7,919 nt of DNA from positions 1-7,919 of the forward strand of contig JAGHTH010000102.1 in assembly GCA_018065365.1 (NCBI GenBank), given 5' to 3'. The stretch comes from Candidatus Coliplasma caballi. GTDB taxonomy: Bacteria; Bacillota; Clostridia; Oscillospirales; CAG-382. Below are positions 6,361 to 7,919 of the stretch, piece after piece (positions within the stretch are counted from its first letter, which is position 1; every line of letters starts with the position of its first letter). Position numbers and translations under genes: made by a program. A model generated the notes under the pieces. That model searched no databases. It worked only from the letters and a program-made list of their open reading frames with translations, and was not told where the DNA came from.

Positions 6361-7919
6361 ATGCAAAGAATCGGCGTATTCGTGTGCCATTGCGGCACAA
6401 ACATCGCAGGCACGGTTGACGTTGCCGCCGTTGCCGAAGAACTGAAAAAAGAACAGGGCGTGGTGTTTTCCGCGCACTATCCGTATATGTGCTCGCAGGC
6501 GGGACAGGATCTGATCAAAAACGCGATCCGGGAACATTCTCTGACCGGGATCGTGATCTGTTCCTGCTCTCCGAGAATGCACGAAGCGACCTTCCGTAAG
6601 GCAGCCGCTTCCGCCGGGATCAATCCCTATATGGTCGAGATCGCCAACATCCGTGAGCAATGCTCGTGGGTACATAAGGAGGTTGCTTCCGGTACCGAAA
6701 AGGCGATCATTCTCGGCAAAGCCGCGATCGCGAAGGTGCATCTGAACGCTCCGCTTACCCCCGGCGAAACGCCCGTTACCAAGCGGGCGCTGGTCATCGG
6801 CGGCGGGATCGCGGGCATCCAGACCGCGCTGGACATTGCCGAAGCGGGCTTTCCCGTGGACATCGTGGAGACCAAGCCCACGATCGGCGGCAAAATGGCA
6901 CAGCTCGACAAGACGTTCCCGACGTTAGACTGCGCCGCCTGCATCCTGACACCGAAAATGGTGGACGTCGGGCAGAGCGACAAGATCCGGATCTTCTCCT
7001 ATTCCGAAGTGGAAAAGGTCGGCGGTTTCGTCGGTAATTTTGACGTAACGATCCGCCGCAAAGCACGTTACGTGCGGGAAGACCTCTGCACCGGCTGCGG
7101 ACTCTGCACCGAAAAATGCCCGCAGAAGAACATTCCCAACGAGTTCAATCTCGGAATGGACACCCGCCGCGCGATCTACATTCCGTTCGCGCAGGCAGTT
7201 CCGAAGGTCGCGACGATCGACGCGGACTACTGCAATATGTTAAAAAACGGGAAATGCGGCGTTTGTTCCAAGGTCTGCACCGCGGGCGCGATCGATTACA
7301 AGGCGAAAGACGAGCTCATCGAGGAAAAATACGGCGCGATCGTGGTCGCGACGGGCTTCAATCCGATTTCGATGGAGCCGTTTGACGAATTTGCGTATTC
7401 GCAGTCGAAAGACGTCATCACCTCTTTGGAGTTCGAGCGTCTGACCAACGCCGCCGGGCCTACGGGCGGAAAATTGCTGCGTCCGTCCGACGGGGAACAT
7501 CCGCACACGATCGTGTTCGTGCAATGCGTGGGTTCGCGCTGCGAAGCGAACGCGAAAAAAGGCAAGGAGTATTGCTCCAAGATCTGCTGTATGTACACCG
7601 CCAAGCACGCGATGCTGACGCGGGACAAATACCCGGACACCGAAGTTTACGTCTTCTATATCGACGTAAGAACGCCGGGAAAAAATTTCGACGAATTTTA
7701 CCGCCGCGCCGTCGAGGAATACGGCGTACATTACGTTAAGGGCATGGTGGGCAAGGTTTCGCCCGAGGGGAACAAGCTGATCGTGCAGGGGTCCGATCTG
7801 ATCATGGATCGTCAGCTTCGCATCGAAGCCGACCTCGTGGTGCTTGCCGCCGCGATCGAGCCCGACAAGTCCGCCCGTCCGCTCGCGACGATGCTGACGG
7901 CGAGCATGGACACCAACGA
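6361..7919 (+). CDS. hdrA: HdrA-like FAD/iron-sulfur protein (heterodisulfide reductase subunit A family), 3'-truncated
   Basis: The first 519 codons are open to the window edge; the family is usually about 650 residues, so the end lies outside. The N-terminal domain has the HdrA cysteines Cys9 and Cys11 (VCHCG), Cys44, and Cys67/Cys69 (CSCSP). An FAD-binding GGGIAG is at 147-152, followed by GGKMAQLDKTFPTLDC and CILTPKM, a strongly HdrA-like stretch (Cys191, Cys194). An inserted ferredoxin domain has Cys243-X2-Cys246-X2-Cys249-X3-Cys253-Pro and Cys291-X7-Cys299-X2-Cys302-X3-Cys306. Further on are QCVGSRCE and YCSKICCMYTAKHA, also family hallmarks. In methanogens HdrA bifurcates electrons at its FAD, coupling disulfide reduction to ferredoxin reduction; whether this one does is not known. 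AAGAGG at 6348-6353 precedes the ATG by 7 bases. The missing part would be expected to hold the C-terminal ferredoxin domain. MvhD- or Flox-type electron-input partners are not seen in the window. Confidence 0.94.
   Translation, partial: MQRIGVFVCHCGTNIAGTVDVAAVAEELKKEQGVVFSAHYPYMCSQAGQDLIKNAIREHSLTGIVICSCSPRMHEATFRKAAASAGINPYMVEIANIREQCSWVHKEVASGTEKAIILGKAAIAKVHLNAPLTPGETPVTKRALVIGGGIAGIQTALDIAEAGFPVDIVETKPTIGGKMAQLDKTFPTLDCAACILTPKMVDVGQSDKIRIFSYSEVEKVGGFVGNFDVTIRRKARYVREDLCTGCGLCTEKCPQKNIPNEFNLGMDTRRAIYIPFAQAVPKVATIDADYCNMLKNGKCGVCSKVCTAGAIDYKAKDELIEEKYGAIVVATGFNPISMEPFDEFAYSQSKDVITSLEFERLTNAAGPTGGKLLRPSDGEHPHTIVFVQCVGSRCEANAKKGKEYCSKICCMYTAKHAMLTRDKYPDTEVYVFYIDVRTPGKNFDEFYRRAVEEYGVHYVKGMVGKVSPEGNKLIVQGSDLIMDRQLRIEADLVVLAAAIEPDKSARPLATMLTASMDTN

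Noticed and set aside
1..7919. tRNA or rRNA genes, CRISPR arrays, insertion sequences or prophage genes
   Set aside because: No repeat-spacer pattern, transposase or integrase motif, terminal inverted repeats or tRNA-like folds were seen; the window is almost fully accounted for by ordinary chromosomal genes.

Overview
The window reads as a chromosomal segment of an obligately anaerobic, fermentative member of the Bacillota, most likely class Clostridia. The pointers are moderately high-GC coding sequence with AT-rich promoter regions, TATAAT-type promoters, AGGAG-type ribosome binding sites, a clostridial-style fused ABC transporter, and a lactate/malate dehydrogenase, fumarase and heterodisulfide-reductase-like (Hdr) gene set. 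I cannot name a genus from this sequence.

Layout. Positions 1-1961 (minus strand) hold the N-terminal 653 codons of a fused ATP-binding/permease ABC transporter whose 3' end lies outside the window. An AT-rich stretch of about 250 bases (1962-2214) carries two divergent promoter candidates and no gene that I can see. The rest is on the plus strand: a 149-residue hypothetical protein with an acidic tail (2215-2664); a short spacer with two adjacent perfect inverted repeats; an L-lactate/malate dehydrogenase family enzyme (2737-3681); an intrinsic terminator; then a tight cluster of class II fumarase (3810-5159), HdrB-like (5163-5966), HdrC-like (5959-6348) and HdrA-like (6361 to the window end, truncated).

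How the genes fit together. Fumarase interconverts malate and fumarate. The HdrB, HdrC and HdrA proteins carry non-cubane iron-sulfur (CCG), double [4Fe-4S] and FAD plus [4Fe-4S] modules, and together look like a soluble electron-transfer complex of the heterodisulfide reductase type. The upstream dehydrogenase has an overall L-LDH scaffold (GEHGDS active site, Thr at the LDH '246' position) but has Arg where lactate dehydrogenases have the specificity residue Gln102. That is the residue typical of malate dehydrogenases, so the enzyme may act on oxaloacetate/malate. If so, the locus would supply oxaloacetate to malate to fumarate beside an Hdr-type complex. The electron acceptor of that complex is not encoded in the window, and its link to fumarate is inference from gene neighbourhood.

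Oddities worth attention: the Arg specificity residue, and a Glu in place of the catalytic Asp168, in the dehydrogenase; an in-frame stop codon just upstream of seven codons that still encode the conserved fumarase N-terminus, leaving an enzyme that appears to start at the equivalent of E. coli FumC Met11 without a visible Shine-Dalgarno sequence; and paired palindromes immediately before the dehydrogenase ribosome binding site.
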